From contig NC_045426.1 of the NCBI RefSeq assembly GCF_902635505.1, positions 306,664,874 to 306,728,873 of the forward strand: 64,000 bases of DNA, in the 5' to 3' direction. The position numbers and the translations under genes were made by a program. Of this stretch, positions 45,069 to 55,356 are shown one piece after another. Source of the DNA: Sarcophilus harrisii. Taxonomy: Eukaryota > Chordata > Mammalia > Dasyuromorphia > Dasyuridae. The stretch's first letter is position 1. The number at the start of each line of letters is the position of its first letter. Below the pieces are notes generated by a model. The model saw nothing but the letters and a program-made list of their open reading frames with translations, searched no databases and had not been told where the DNA came from.

Positions 45069-45073
45069 GAGAG
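44774..45073 (+). mobile_element. L1 3' end with (GA)n expanded tail and 18-bp TSD
   Basis: A 5'-truncated L1 end ('ctaatctacctgcc'-like near 44878, 'gtgggagtggggagaagaag', 'ggttttgcaattgtcaatgc', 'attacccatgcatatagga', AATAAA at 44980). The flanks carry an exact 18-bp duplication, 'acagagaaagagagatgt' (44756-44773 and 45074-45091). The pure (GA)n block at 45006-45063 lies between the L1 poly(A) tail and the right duplication, so the microsatellite grew at the tail. The GA-rich duplication is partly low-complexity, but its outer bases are specific. Confidence 0.85.
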
Positions 45074-45091
45074 ACAGAGAAAGAGAGATGT

Positions 45092-45830
45092 GGCCTGAGA
45101 CAAAAAGTACACCCCCATTCTACTCTTTTGCCTCTGATTGTTCCCAACCTTAGTGGGCAAAAGCACAGGTTAGATCCCAGATGCTGTACCTTTCTCCTAA
45201 AGAACAAATGAACTGAGTGACAGAGACACTTGATAATAATAGCCAAATCCATCAAAGGGTGAGCAGCCCTGATATATCTGTCTTCTGAGCAGATAGAACC
45301 AAAGCACCAACCTGACCTCCCACCAACAGGTAATGAAATGGCTGCCTGCCAATAGGGATGCAACCAAGACTGATGCTAATGTCAGCATCTGTGGAATCAC
45401 AGGCAACCTGGGCTCCTGGCAACCTCTGGTCTTTTGGGCAGCGCAATACTGAGTCAGCTCCCTCAAGCTGAGCCTGAGGCACCTGGAAGAAAGAGGTAAC
45501 TCCAACCTGTGTGAAGGGGGATGATCTGCACATTTGATACTAGGAGCACTCTCTTGGTTTTTTTTCCTTGCATTTCTGAAAGATAGAGGGTCCACAGACT
45601 ACAGAGAAAAAGGAAGGGAAATCTGAGGAGAGGGAAGTGGTGAAAAAGTACAGGAATTAGGAAGGCAGCTCATCTGCTAGGTTTGCTTAAGTCAAGACAA
45701 GAGGTGTTTAGCATGTTCTGTCCCTAATAGACTGAATTCCAGACTAAAACCCTGTCTTCTTGCTCTATTAATCTACCCCTATCTGTACAGATCAAGGAGA
45801 AATATTCAGGATGCACTAGATCTGGGGGCT
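45092..45830. other. Unassigned sequence, somewhat higher GC
   Basis: About 740 bases without named repeats. The minus strand has open frames up to 132 codons, but these show no domain and overlap the GA tract on one side. I do not call a gene. 45360-45500 is comparatively GC-rich. Confidence 0.4.
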
Positions 45831-45899
45831 TAAAAAAATTTCAGACAACTGAGCACAATGATTGCAGAAAGAAAACTGAGCAAGGAAATAGGAACTGAC

Positions 45900-46130
45900 C
45901 TACACCAAAGACCATAGCTTAAAAAGGCCAAGGTCTCCCACTGCCTCCAGGGCCATCTCACGTAGTTCTGATCTATCTGGTCACTGGACCCAGATGGCTC
46001 TGGAGGGGAAAGTGAGAATGGTGACTTTGCACAACCTTTCCTCACTAAATCCAATTCACCTGCTTGTCATGACAACACCACCCTGATGTGATGGTCCTCT
46101 TCAAGATCACAGGACAAACAAGAAAAACAA
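45900..46130 (+). repeat. (CAA)n-tailed marsupial SINE (RTESINE-like)
   Basis: 'taaaaaggccaaggtctccc', 'cactggacccagatggctct', 'ggaggggaaagtgagaatgg', 'ctaaatccaattcacctgct', 'tgatggtcctcttcaagatc' and 'aggacaaacaagaaaaaca'. The best-preserved copy in the window. Confidence 0.8.
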
Positions 46131-46381
46131 ATCACTGACTGATTGAATCTCTCTCAATCTCAGTTTCTTCTATTAAATGAAGCTTTGAAAAAGCACACCC
46201 AAATTAACCAAAAATTCTCAAGGGGACCTTGTGAAAGACAATGAGTAATGAGATTTGAAAAATATAAAATAAAACTATAGAATTATACTACGTCTAAATA
46301 CTTCCTTCTCTTTTCTTTTTTTTCAGAAAAGGTCTTGAAGATAAACTGTGCAGCCGATTCTTAACCTCTACGCTGCCCTTA

Positions 46382-46632
46382 CCTGGCAGTTAAATGGCAT
46401 TATAGTGCACAGAGAGCCAGGTTTGAAGCCAGGGTGATTCATCTTCATGAATTCTGACCTTAGCCACTTACTAGCTGTGTTACCTTAGTCAAGTTATTTA
46501 ACTTGGTTTGCCTCAGTTTACTCATCTGAAAATGAGCTGAAGAAGGAAATAGAAAACTAACGCAGCAGTCAGAAAAGAAAATGCTAAATGGGCTTACAAA
46601 GAATTGGACAAAACTAAAATGAACAACAACTC
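46382..46632 (+). repeat. MAR1 CORE-SINE
   Basis: 'ctggcagttaaatggcatta', 'cttactagctgtgttacct', 'gagctgaagaaggaaatag' and tail 'ggacaaaactaaaatgaaca'. Confidence 0.85.
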
Positions 46633-47315
46633 CCTAAATGGCCCATAGCTTTGAGGGAAAAACTCTACTACTATTCTTTACGACCTGGGCAAGATATCTG
46701 TTCTGCTGCCTCATCATGAAGATGGGGAAAACATTCTTTATTTAGAAGAATTTGGGGGTAGAGAAATAGAAGGCTGGGCAGGGAATGTCTCAGTCATGTT
46801 TCTACATCTATTGCAATGGATCACTCAGAGCCTGGGGATTCAAATAAACCATCCCTTTTTAATAAAAGCATCCAACAACTCCTAGGTAAAAGGTAATCAC
46901 AAGTCAGTGGGGAACAGTAAAGAAAAGTAAATGCCCCTGGCATTGAAATTAAAAGCAGTAGACAAGAAGATTCCCTGGGCTCCTAGGAGCCCTTTATGAA
47001 AGTCCTAAAATTGTTTTTATGTCCTTTCCCAAAGGCTCCACAGCAGGGTCCCAGGTCAATACACCTGAAGGTAAATTTAACTCAAACTGCCCCAGGTCTG
47101 TTCTATTGCTCCATGGCTCACGTAAGCCCCAGTTTGAGATATGAGAGGGGGATGAGGTTAACTCAAGCCTCCCCAGTTCCAATAATGTCCTGGCTCATAA
47201 TAGTGAGTAAGCAGGGAAAGGAGTAGATCTGCTGGACCTAGGCAGCTCCCATGGTTGTTTACTGAGTAATGTATGTCTGGCCTCTGTGCTAATTATTAAA
47301 ATAATGATGACTATA
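46633..47315. other. Unassigned sequence
   Basis: No repeat or exon recognised. Confidence 0.4.
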
Positions 47316-47323
47316 CCTTAAAT

Positions 47324-47490
47324 CAGGGATTTTTAACTCTTTTGGTGTCATGGACTTTTTTGGCAGTCTGGTAAAATCTATGGACCACTCCTCAGAATAA
47401 TATTTCTAGAAGTATAAAATAAAACACATGGAAAGGAAACCAATTACATTGAAAAAAATTATAAACAGTTTTTAAGGTTGCAGATGCCTG
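47324..47490. mobile_element. hAT-type MITE, family 2, copy 2
   Basis: Starts 'cagggatttttaactctttt', then 'ggcagtctggtaaaatctat', 'ctcagaataatatttctaga' and 'aaccaattacattgaaaaaa', ending 'ggttgcagatgcctg'. Flanks 'ccttaaat' (47316-47323) and 'ttttaaat' (47491-47498) agree at 6 of 8 bases, as an aged 8-bp duplication would. Confidence 0.8.
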
Positions 47491-47569
47491 TTTTAAATAC
47501 TTAAAGCAGGAAGCAAAACAAAATTATTGCTTGAGATCATCACTCACACAATTTCCTTTTATTGAAAAA

Positions 47570-48000
47570 TAGTCCACCCTTCTTCATTTAACAGAGGAAG
47601 AAACTAAGGCACAGTGAAGTTATAAGATTTTCCCAGAATCATACAGGTGAGGTATCATCGATGGAATGTGAACAGGCCCACATATAGACTACATGGGAAA
47701 ACACACATAAGTCTGATGGAGATTAGGGTCTGTCACAATTGCATGTGTTTGGGGAAATGATCCTGGGGTGGTTTGCCGTTTCCTTCTCCAGGCCCACTCT
47801 ATCCATTGCACCAGCTAGCTGGCCCATTTATCAAAAAAGCCTTCCATATAACCATTAATAACTCATGCTTGCAAGGCATTTTCTTCACAACAATTCCCTT
47901 AGAAAGGTAGTGCCACTTTATTGTTCCCATTTTACAGATATATCCAGCAGTTGGTGGGAGGTTAAAGCTGGGATTTGAACTCAGTCCTTCTGACTATCGG
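47570..48000 (-). repeat. MIR, truncated MAR1 and MIR/THER1, all reversed
   Basis: 47570-47670: MIR ('taacagaggaagaaactaag'). 47755-47830: MAR1 with its middle missing ('ggtttgccgtttccttctcc' joins 'actctatccattgcaccag'). 47848-48000: THER1/MIR ('ccattttacagatatatcc', 'gggatttgaactcagtcct'). Confidence 0.7.
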
Positions 48001-48004
48001 ATGT

Positions 48005-48640
48005 TCATTCTTCATTTTAGAGGATCAATGCCGTCATGGGGTAATGACTCGTACATGATTTAGATTTAAGTGAGACAGGATTGCACAAAGTCATCAGCCT
48101 CACTATCTCTTCCAGAACCACTGAAGTCCAGTGGCAAGACAAAGGTACAAGAGGACCAGGAATGGCCTGGGATTCACAGAATGACCTTGGCACCTATAAC
48201 ACCTGCCCAAGCTCTAAGGCAGGGGTCCTCAAACTACTGCCCGCAGGCCAGATGCAGCAGCTGAGGACGATTATCCCCCTTACTCAGGGCTATGAAGTTT
48301 TGTTATTTAAAGGCCCACAAAGCAAAGTTTTTGTTTTTACTATAGTGGCCCTCCAACAGTCTGAGGGACAGCGAACTGGCCCCCTATTTAAAAAGTTTGA
48401 GGACCTCTGCAAGTCTTCGGCAGGGTCTGCTTCAGCAATCTTCGTGGCTCTGATGGAACAAATTGCCCTCATCTGCCTGTCCACCAAAGGAAGTCTTCAC
48501 ATGCTTAAAGCAGACACCCCACTAATTCACTGAGAGCTTTGAGTCTGTTTGGTTACCCTCAACCTGGCTTAGCCCATCTGCTGGAACAGTTTCCTGGGGT
48601 ATGGCTTCTGAGCTTGCTACAGCTTCTTGGAGCTCCAAGT
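48005..48640 (-). repeat. Long form of the (CAA)n-tailed repeat, reversed, split by a hAT element
   Basis: 48005-48219 has the reversed SINE-like part ('tttagatttaagtgagacag', 'cagtggcaagacaaaggtac'). 48410-48640 continues with 'atcttcgtggctctgatgga', 'ctcatctgcctgtccacca' and 'cccatctgctggaacagttt'. The second part aligns to 53957-54180, so the family extends beyond the short SINE; it may be a longer parent element. Confidence 0.65.
48220..48409. mobile_element. hAT-type element, family 3
   Basis: A 190-bp element with ends 'caggggtcctcaaact' and 'agtttgaggacctctg' (one mismatch). It has 'tgcccgcaggccagatgcag' next to the left end and 'gtggccctccaacagtctga' inside. The flanks do not show a clean 8-bp duplication. 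It resembles opossum Charlie-type elements by memory. Confidence 0.8.
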
Positions 48641-48894
48641 GTGAGTTGGGTGAAAATAGTACCCTGAAAAGGGCTCATCACCAGAGGGGCCGGTGCCCCC
48701 TGAATGCTCCCATACACAAAAGCTCTGTCAGAGCTTTTGTAACTTTGCCATGCTGTTTCTCACTGTGGATTAGCACAGTGAGCACTGCTCTTCTCAACAA
48801 CAAAATACCAAACACACACAGCTCCTCTGCAGGACAGCTTATTTATATGCACATTCACTTTTTTTAATCTACTTTAGTGTTCTTCACACACACA
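48641..48894. other. Unassigned, with a near-perfect hairpin
   Basis: 'aaaagctctg' and 'cagagctttt' at 48718-48738 are separated by one base. Confidence 0.6.
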
Positions 48895-49155
48895 TACTGA
48901 CCCATATAATAATTATATTGCGCCTCCTATGTACAAGACATTGTTAAGCATATTACAAATGGTATCACATGTGAGCCTCACAATAATCCTGGGAGGTAAG
49001 TGCTATTATCCCCATTTTGCAGTTAAGGAAACTGAGTCAAGCAGAAATTAAGTAACTGTTCTAGGGTCACCACAGAGCTAATAAGGGCAAATTTTCACTT
49101 GAGTCTTCCTGACTCCAGGTCTGTTGCTTTATCTGCTCCACCACCAGCTGCCCCT
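48895..49155 (-). repeat. THER1/MIR-type SINE, reversed
   Basis: 'gagcctcacaataatcctgg', 'gaggtaagtgctattatccc', 'aaggaaactgagtcaagcag' and 'cttcctgactccaggtctgt'. Full length. Confidence 0.85.
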
Positions 49156-49264
49156 GCCCTATGAAAATATTTAACATACATATAAAAAGTCACTCATATG
49201 CAGTGGCTGATACCATTCTTTTTTCAGATCACCTTCATCTGTTCTGTACACATCTTCCAGGTAC

Positions 49265-49405
49265 CAAATAATTTACATGTTATTCTCTTCCCTTCCCTCT
49301 ACCCCAAAACAATTTTTTTTGTCTTTCTTGTTATCCCCAACATTAAGTGCAGTGTCTTGCACATAGTAACAGCATAGTAAATGCTTGTTGAATGATTAAT
49401 ACATT
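49265..49405 (+). repeat. L2 3' end
   Basis: 'cattaagtgcagtgtcttgc', 'acatagtaacagcatagtaa' and 'atgcttgttgaatgattaa'. Confidence 0.75.
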
Positions 49406-49409
49406 CAGA

Positions 49410-51695
49410 AAGTATACATTATATTGTTGCACACACCATTACCTCTGCACAAAACCTAGCCATATATACACTTATATTATAGAATCTCATTACACACACA
49501 TACATACATACACATAGCCATAAAAAGCAATTCCAGTGCCCAAAGCAAGTGACAAAAAATAATCCCAAAGCAAGTAGTACAAATCAGCTTTATAAAACAA
49601 ATTCAGTTGAACAGATAGACCCTTGAGAGATACTTTAGACCTTAAGGCACAAGGCCTGATTAGAGGCAGAATCCCTGGAGAAGACTCCGTCTCGTGGAAA
49701 GAGACCTGGGGACATGGAGAGCCTACTGCTGAGGAGGCTGCCACAAGGGAAAGAACAGAATAGGGCAGCCCCAGTCCCGTGAGAAATTCAACTGAGATAC
49801 TACTGCCAGTCACAATCTGATACAATCCCATTTTAATTAATCATTCTTGCTAGCTAGGTATTATGTTTAGTCATTTACACCTATTGATCAAGAGCCATTA
49901 GTAGCCTCTAAATTTCAATGCCCGGGTCAAAGCTCCAATTACCCTGTCCTATTTAGGGTGCTATATACATTTATAGCCTTCCAAAAAAAACAGGAAGGAA
50001 AAGTCCACTTTGCCTTATTACTTCTAGTCTTTTGTTTGCACCCACTCCAATGTGATTCTTGGATCAGTTTTAGAAAGGGCTGTGAAGTGAAAGGCAGCAG
50101 CCTCGATTTCAATTATGACACATACAGAATACTTCAATTCACACCCTCTTTTTTGAATTATAAACTTTTAATCATTGAAGAAAACAGCTTTTCCTATATA
50201 AATATTAAGAAGAACATTTTCACTTTAAGCTAAAGATTTCCAGTACTCTCCATGCTTCAATTCATCCAACTACCTTTTTTAAAAGTATTTTTCCAACCAC
50301 AACAACTTGTGAAGACTTTTTATTAAGGTGGAGAAGATGGCTGAGATCTTAGAGAAGGAACGCTGACAAAATCCTGGTACTTATCAGGTCAGTGAAGTAT
50401 CAATATTTTTATGTTTCTATAAAGAGAAGGCTATTCGTTCCTCCTAATTCCTCCAGGTAAGTAGACATATGGAAAACAATCATGGTTCTCTTACAGGAGG
50501 TGACAAATTGTCATTATTCAAATGTTGATGGTTTGTTGATGACAGAAAAGCTTCAGTCTTGTAGTCTTGCAACTACAAAGGATCATGCTATAAGTTTCCA
50601 AACCTCTTAGCAACCCATAAAAGAGTTCATTGAAAATTACTAAATTCAAACAAGGTAACATTCTTTCAACTACCAGCTAAATGTCCAGATGTTCATTCAT
50701 CTCTCAGACAAGATGTCCAGCAAAAGCAAAACTGTTTTCCAATTCTCCTGAAATATTAGCAAATTTCTGTGCTCAGTTTCTCCAAATGTCCTGCTCTTGG
50801 CCCACTTTTCTCCACATTCTTTTTAGGCATTTCTACTTCTCCCAAAGAAAATCATTAAAATGAACAAAACAATTTCAGGATATTGTTCTTCTTATGACAC
50901 TCTTTTAATAATTTAATTAAGATGTTATATTCCTGAGTATACAGGTGAGGAGATAAATCTGGATGTAACTGTGATTAAGGTAGTGGATATATCCTCAAGA
51001 GAGATGCTCTAAAGTTCACACAAGAAGGAAGCCCAAACCACTAGACAATGAAAACCCATATTATCAGGGGTCACTTCTTGACTACATTTGAGAGGCTGAA
51101 GTCAAACGCCTCTCTTCAGACACTCTTAAGAGTCCAAAGAATTTTTTACTGGCCACTTAGAGAAAAGTTGCTTTATTCATCCTGTGCTTCAAGTTGTGTT
51201 TTAAAAAGTTCCCCAGCTGCAAAAACAACATAAATGTTCAATGTTTGTGTGTGTATATTTTTCCAAAATATGCCATGTCTTGGCTGAAGAGTCAGCTGTC
51301 AAAACATCATGTGATAGATGGTTTGTGACATAAAGTATGCACTAAGAAAGTCCAGGAGCTCCCTCCTTGATTCACACTCTATTAACAATCCCTTTCTTAT
51401 AGCTTGCTTAGCCAAAATTCAATTTTCACTGAGCCATAGTAACTGACCTTTCAAATGGAGCCAACAGCCATAATAAGCAAACTTCAGAATTGGGATCCCA
51501 ACAGCAAACTTCCCACCTAAATTCCTTTTAGAAACCACAAGTAGAAGGGCAATCTTACAAATGTGAGTTGGCTTTGGAAATGACTAATTGGAATTACATA
51601 TTTAATCACCAGGGACACTACTAACTATATGCCTGATCCTGTTCAATAACAAGAAACAAGCACTATCAATCACATGTTCACTTCAGAAGTTATGT
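49410..51695. other. Long repeat-poor stretch
   Basis: About 2.3 kb without named repeats, apart from (CA/CATA)n at 49490-49517. Short open frames (up to 113 codons) show no recognisable domain. It could hold regulatory sequence; I see no specific motif cluster. Confidence 0.4.
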
Positions 51696-51699
51696 ATTC

Positions 51700-51800
51700 T
51701 TGGCTAATGTGGAATTATGTTTTGCATGACTTCACATTATAATGAGAATTGTATTTCTTGCATTCTCAATCAGTTGGGAGGAAGAGGAGAATTGGGAACA
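51700..51800 (+). mobile_element. L1 3' tail fragment
   Basis: 'atgttttgcatgacttcaca', 'gcattctcaatcagttggga' and 'gaggagaattgggaacaga', ending in A-rich sequence. Confidence 0.65.
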
Positions 51801-51841
51801 GAAATTTAAAAAAAAAAAAAAAAAAGGAAGAAAGAAAGAAA

Positions 51842-51985
51842 AAAGTTAAAAATTCTACCTCCCACCAGAAATTTTTTAAAAAGGAAAGAAAAAGAAATTA
51901 AAAATTCTATCCTCCAGCAGAAATTTTTTAAAAAGGGAAGAAAGAAAAATAAGTTTAAAATTCTACCCTTCACCAGAAGGCACTC
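51842..51985. repeat. Three-copy tandem repeat, about 57 bp unit
   Basis: Units share 'ttaaaaattctacc', 'caccagaaattttttaaaaa' and a purine stretch 'ggaaagaaaaag'. The third copy is partial. The purine part looks like L1 tail and the 'ttctacc...ccagaa' part like the flank, so the repeat may span an L1 insertion junction. Confidence 0.8.
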
Positions 51986-52056
51986 TCATGTACCAAACTA
52001 AATCTTTCAGAGAGCTGGCTAGCTCTGTACTCTAACATGGGCTTTTCTGTTGGTGG

Positions 52057-52252
52057 CAAAAGGTTTTTTAATCATATACTATTATGTGTCATAAATCCTT
52101 TTGGCAGTTTAGTGAAGCCTTTGGACCCCTTTCCACAAAAATGATTTCAAATGCATAAAATAAAATATATAGAAACACAAAGTAAACCAATTATGCTACA
52201 ATAGTTATCAAAATCTTTTTAAACAAGTTCATAAGACTCTAGATTAAGACTA
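52057..52252. mobile_element. hAT-type MITE, family 2, copy 3
   Basis: 'tcataaatccttttggcagt', 'ttagtgaagcctttggaccc', 'aatgcataaaataaaatata' and 'tagttatcaaaatctttttaa'. The ends are worn ('caaaaggttttttaat ... agattaagactat'). Confidence 0.65.
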
Positions 52253-52685
52253 TCTCATTCAGGGATTTGCTGTATGTGGATTTAAATTCTTGGCTACCCC
52301 ACTTTTAGAACATCCCATCTCTTTCACTTTCTTCTATATAGTTAATTTATCCAATTATGCACAACTTTATTTCTATATAATTATAACCATTGAAAATCCA
52401 TACAAACAATAAAATCATTAAGAGGTCATTCTTTCTACTGGCACAACATTGCTGTCTCCACAAACTAAATGTGTTTGTTCAGTCTTCAGCCCTCTTTTCT
52501 TTTGTCTACATTCCTTCAGAGATCATGGTTTAAATCAAATGAAGAGAGTGATAAGTAAATCAGAGAATCAAGTGACAGAAAATTAGTTTTTTATTTATCC
52601 CTTCAGTTCTTACTGCTTTCCTTTCCCCCCCCAAAAAAATTACTTAATATTTATTCATCTGTATATAAATTATATTTATTGTTAA
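52253..52685. other. Unassigned sequence
   Basis: Nothing recognised. A C-run next to an A-run at 52625-52640. Confidence 0.4.
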
Positions 52686-52841
52686 TCTTTCATTTAGAAC
52701 AGGACCAATAACATCCTGTGTGAATTCGATTTAAGTGAGGCACAGTTATACAAAAGTCTCATTTTCTTTTCCAAAGTCATCAAAATTCAATGGCAAGACA
52801 AAAATCAAGACATCTAGGGGCCCAGAATGTAGTGGACAATA

Positions 52842-53906
52842 TTTTTCCCTTTTTTAATAATAGTTTATTTATTTTCAAAATATATGCAAAAATAATTTTT
52901 TTTAAAATGTGTTTTCATTCCTTTTTTAATTAAAGATTTTTATTTTCAAAACATATTCATGGGTAATTTTCAACAATGACCCTTGCAAAACCTTGTGTTC
53001 TAAATTTCTCCCTTCCTCCCACCCCCTCCCTTAGATGGCAAGCAATCCAATTTATGTTAAACATGTTAAAAATATATGTTAAATCCAATATATGTATACA
53101 TATTTATATGATTATCTTGCTGCATAAGAAAAATCAGATCAAAAAGGGAAAAAATGAGAAAGAAAACAAAATGTAAGTAAACAACAGAAAGTAAGAATGT
53201 TATGTTGTAAGACAATATCTAACTTAGTTTCAATTGATCAAGGAAGGACAGAAGCAGCTACACCCAAAGAAATAACACTAGGAAATGAATGTAAACTGCT
53301 TGCATTTTTGTTCTTCTTCCCAGGTTATTTATACCTTCTAAATCCAATTCTCCCTGAGCAACAAGAAAACTGTTCAGTTCTGCACACATATATTGTATCC
53401 AAGATCTACTGTAATCTATTTAACATGTATAGGACTGCTTGCCATCTTTGGGGAGAGGGTGGAGGGAGGGAGGGGAAAAATCGGAACAGAAGTGAGTGCA
53501 AGGGATAATGTTGTAAAAAATTACCCTGGCATAGGTTCTGTCAATAAAAAGTTATTTAATTTAAAAAAAAAGAATGTTATGTTGTGATCCACATTCAGTT
53601 CCCACAATCTTCCCTCTGGGTGTAGATGGCTCTCTTCATCAGAAGATCATTAGAACTGACCTGAATCATCCATCTCATTGTTGAAAAAGAGCCACATCCA
53701 TCAGAATTGATCATCGTATAATCTTATTGTTGCTCTGTACAATGATCTCCTGATTCTGCTCATTTCACTTAGCATCAGTTCATATAAGTCTCTCTAGGCC
53801 TCCCTTTCTGAAATCATCCTGCTGATCATTTCTTATGGAACAATAATATTCCATAATTCCAGCCATTCCCCAACTGATGGGCATCCACTCAGTTTCCAGT
53901 TTCTTG
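52842..53906 (-). mobile_element. Marsupial L1 3' end, reversed, with 14-bp TSD
   Basis: T-rich start with a repeated tail-like segment (52850-52920 and 52925-52975). Then 'atattcatgggtaattttc', 'ttagatggcaagcaatccaa', 'cttgctgcataagaaaaatc', 'atgatctcctgattctgctc' and 'actgatgggcatccactcag'. Flanked by 'atgtagtggacaat' at about 52828-52841 and 53910-53923. It is split by another L1 (53209-53569). Confidence 0.85.
53209..53569 (+). mobile_element. Young L1 3' end nested in L1, with 16-bp TSD
   Basis: 'cagctacacccaaagaaata', 'ggaaatgaatgtaaactgct', 'gagcaacaagaaaactgttc', 'ttaacatgtataggactgct', 'gaagtgagtgcaagggataa' and an AATAAA with A tail. Flanked by an exact 16-bp duplication, 'aagaatgttatgttgt' (53193-53208 and 53570-53585). 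It is the youngest layer of a three-level nest. Confidence 0.93.
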
Positions 53907-54190
53907 CCATGTAGTGGACAATCTTGGTTCTTGGATGTCTGACCATTTAGTCTAAGTGCTCCAACAGTGCCTCCTTCAACCACCTTCATGGACATTGGAA
54001 CAAATTGTTCTCATCTGCCCATTCTGCTAGAAGGCGGCTTCACCTCTTTGGAGCAGATATCCCCCTAACTCACCAAAGGGTTTTGGGCCTGTTCGTTCCC
54101 TGCAACCTGATTTACTCCATCTGCTGAGATGGTTTTATCAGGATGTACCAATTGGGCATGCTATGGCTTCTTGGAGCAATAGTGAGAGTT

Positions 54191-55165
54191 ATACAGATTG
54201 TATAATTTCAATAAAATGGAATGGTGAGGATCAGCCTATTGCCAGTTATGTCCTAACTGACAGAAACAACTCCATATTTGATCATTGATTAACCTGCCTA
54301 TGTACCAGGAAGTTCCAACGTACCCAGCAGCTTAAAGCAGCTTCATTTAGACAAAATATGCAAGGTTCTCCTGATCAGTTTAGCAAACTTTCCAAATCAT
54401 CATGTCTTTGTGCTCAAAAAATAAGAGTCAACAACTACAGCTATACTGCTCTACTGATTGACTTCCCCCAAAATCCTCCTCCCACCAGATCCCTATGATT
54501 CCACCCAGCTACAACAATCAGATATAAGGATGGAGATTTAGAGTTCTGGATTCTTGATAGAAGTAAGCATCTGCTCACCACTATATGCCTACACTCCTGC
54601 CTTATCTGTGGGACTGAAGAGCTGGGGAGATTTTTGTGAGGAATACATTGTTTGACTTGTAATGCTTCAGTGCTTTTGTGCTTTTTGATACTTCACCCAT
54701 GATCTTACCATAATCTCCTTGAGAGCAAATGTTCTTTTCCTTTTTATTTTGAATATACCAACTAAACTACCATCTAAAACTCACTCAAATGCTATAAGTT
54801 AGCAATTCTAAGGTTAGATGCTAATAACTGTAGTATTTTGGAGATCTTTATTCATGTGCCCCAAAGGAAACAAATCTTCTGATGATATCATCATGCTATA
54901 TACTCTGATATCTGCTGGGTCTGATACCAGTGCTTTTTACCACTCCCTGCTGGCCACAGTGTCTGAGCTATTACCCATTGATCATCACATCTTTGCTCCA
55001 GCCCGAGCTGGAGTAATTCAGTAATTCAGAAATCTTCATGGTTTCTACATATCCTATCTAATCAATATCCACTGGAGTGCTATTGTTAACAAGCCTCTCT
55101 CCTGCAAAGGAGAACTATAATTCTGTCAGCCCAGCTATTCCAAACACTGCCCCAATCCCCTAGGA
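54191..55165. other. Unassigned sequence
   Basis: About 1 kb not recognised. 54818-55024 has a 68-codon open frame with a clean composition but no known domain; I do not call it. Confidence 0.35.
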
Positions 55166-55168
55166 AAA

Positions 55169-55356
55169 CAGTCCTTAATTTTTTTTTCTTGGCTCATGCC
55201 TCCTTGGCTGTGTGGTGAAACTTATAGATCCTTTAATATATTTATCACAATTACCACAAGATAAAATACATGGTATTATAAAGGAAATTTATAATATTGA
55301 GATATGATTATCAAAAAAATTATAAAAATCAAATTCACAGACACTAGGTTAAGGAG
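55169..55356. mobile_element. hAT-type MITE, family 2, copy 4
   Basis: 'cagtccttaattttttttt', 'ctgtgtggtgaaacttatag', 'ataaaatacatggtattata', 'gatatgattatcaaaaaaat' and an end 'cactaggttaagga'. Diverged but collinear with copies 1-3. Confidence 0.6.

Larger units (their letters stand above)
52690..54190 (-). repeat. Long form of the (CAA)n-tailed repeat, split by L1
   Basis: 52690-52840 ('ttcgatttaagtgaggcac', 'atggcaagacaaaaatcaag') continues at 53920-54190 ('ttcatggacattggaacaaa', 'ctcatctgcccattctgcta', 'ctccatctgctgagatggtt'). The same parts are contiguous (apart from a hAT) at 48005-48640, which proves the split. Confidence 0.7.

Noticed and set aside
45197-45595. 132-codon minus-strand open frame in unassigned DNA
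   Set aside because: It has no recognisable domain, no clear splice context, and overlaps other frames of similar length.
48081-48533. 150-codon open frame on the plus strand
   Set aside because: It runs through a reversed SINE-like repeat and a hAT element; no coding family fits.
54818-55024. 68-codon open frame with even composition
   Set aside because: No known domain and no splice signals at sensible positions; length is within chance.
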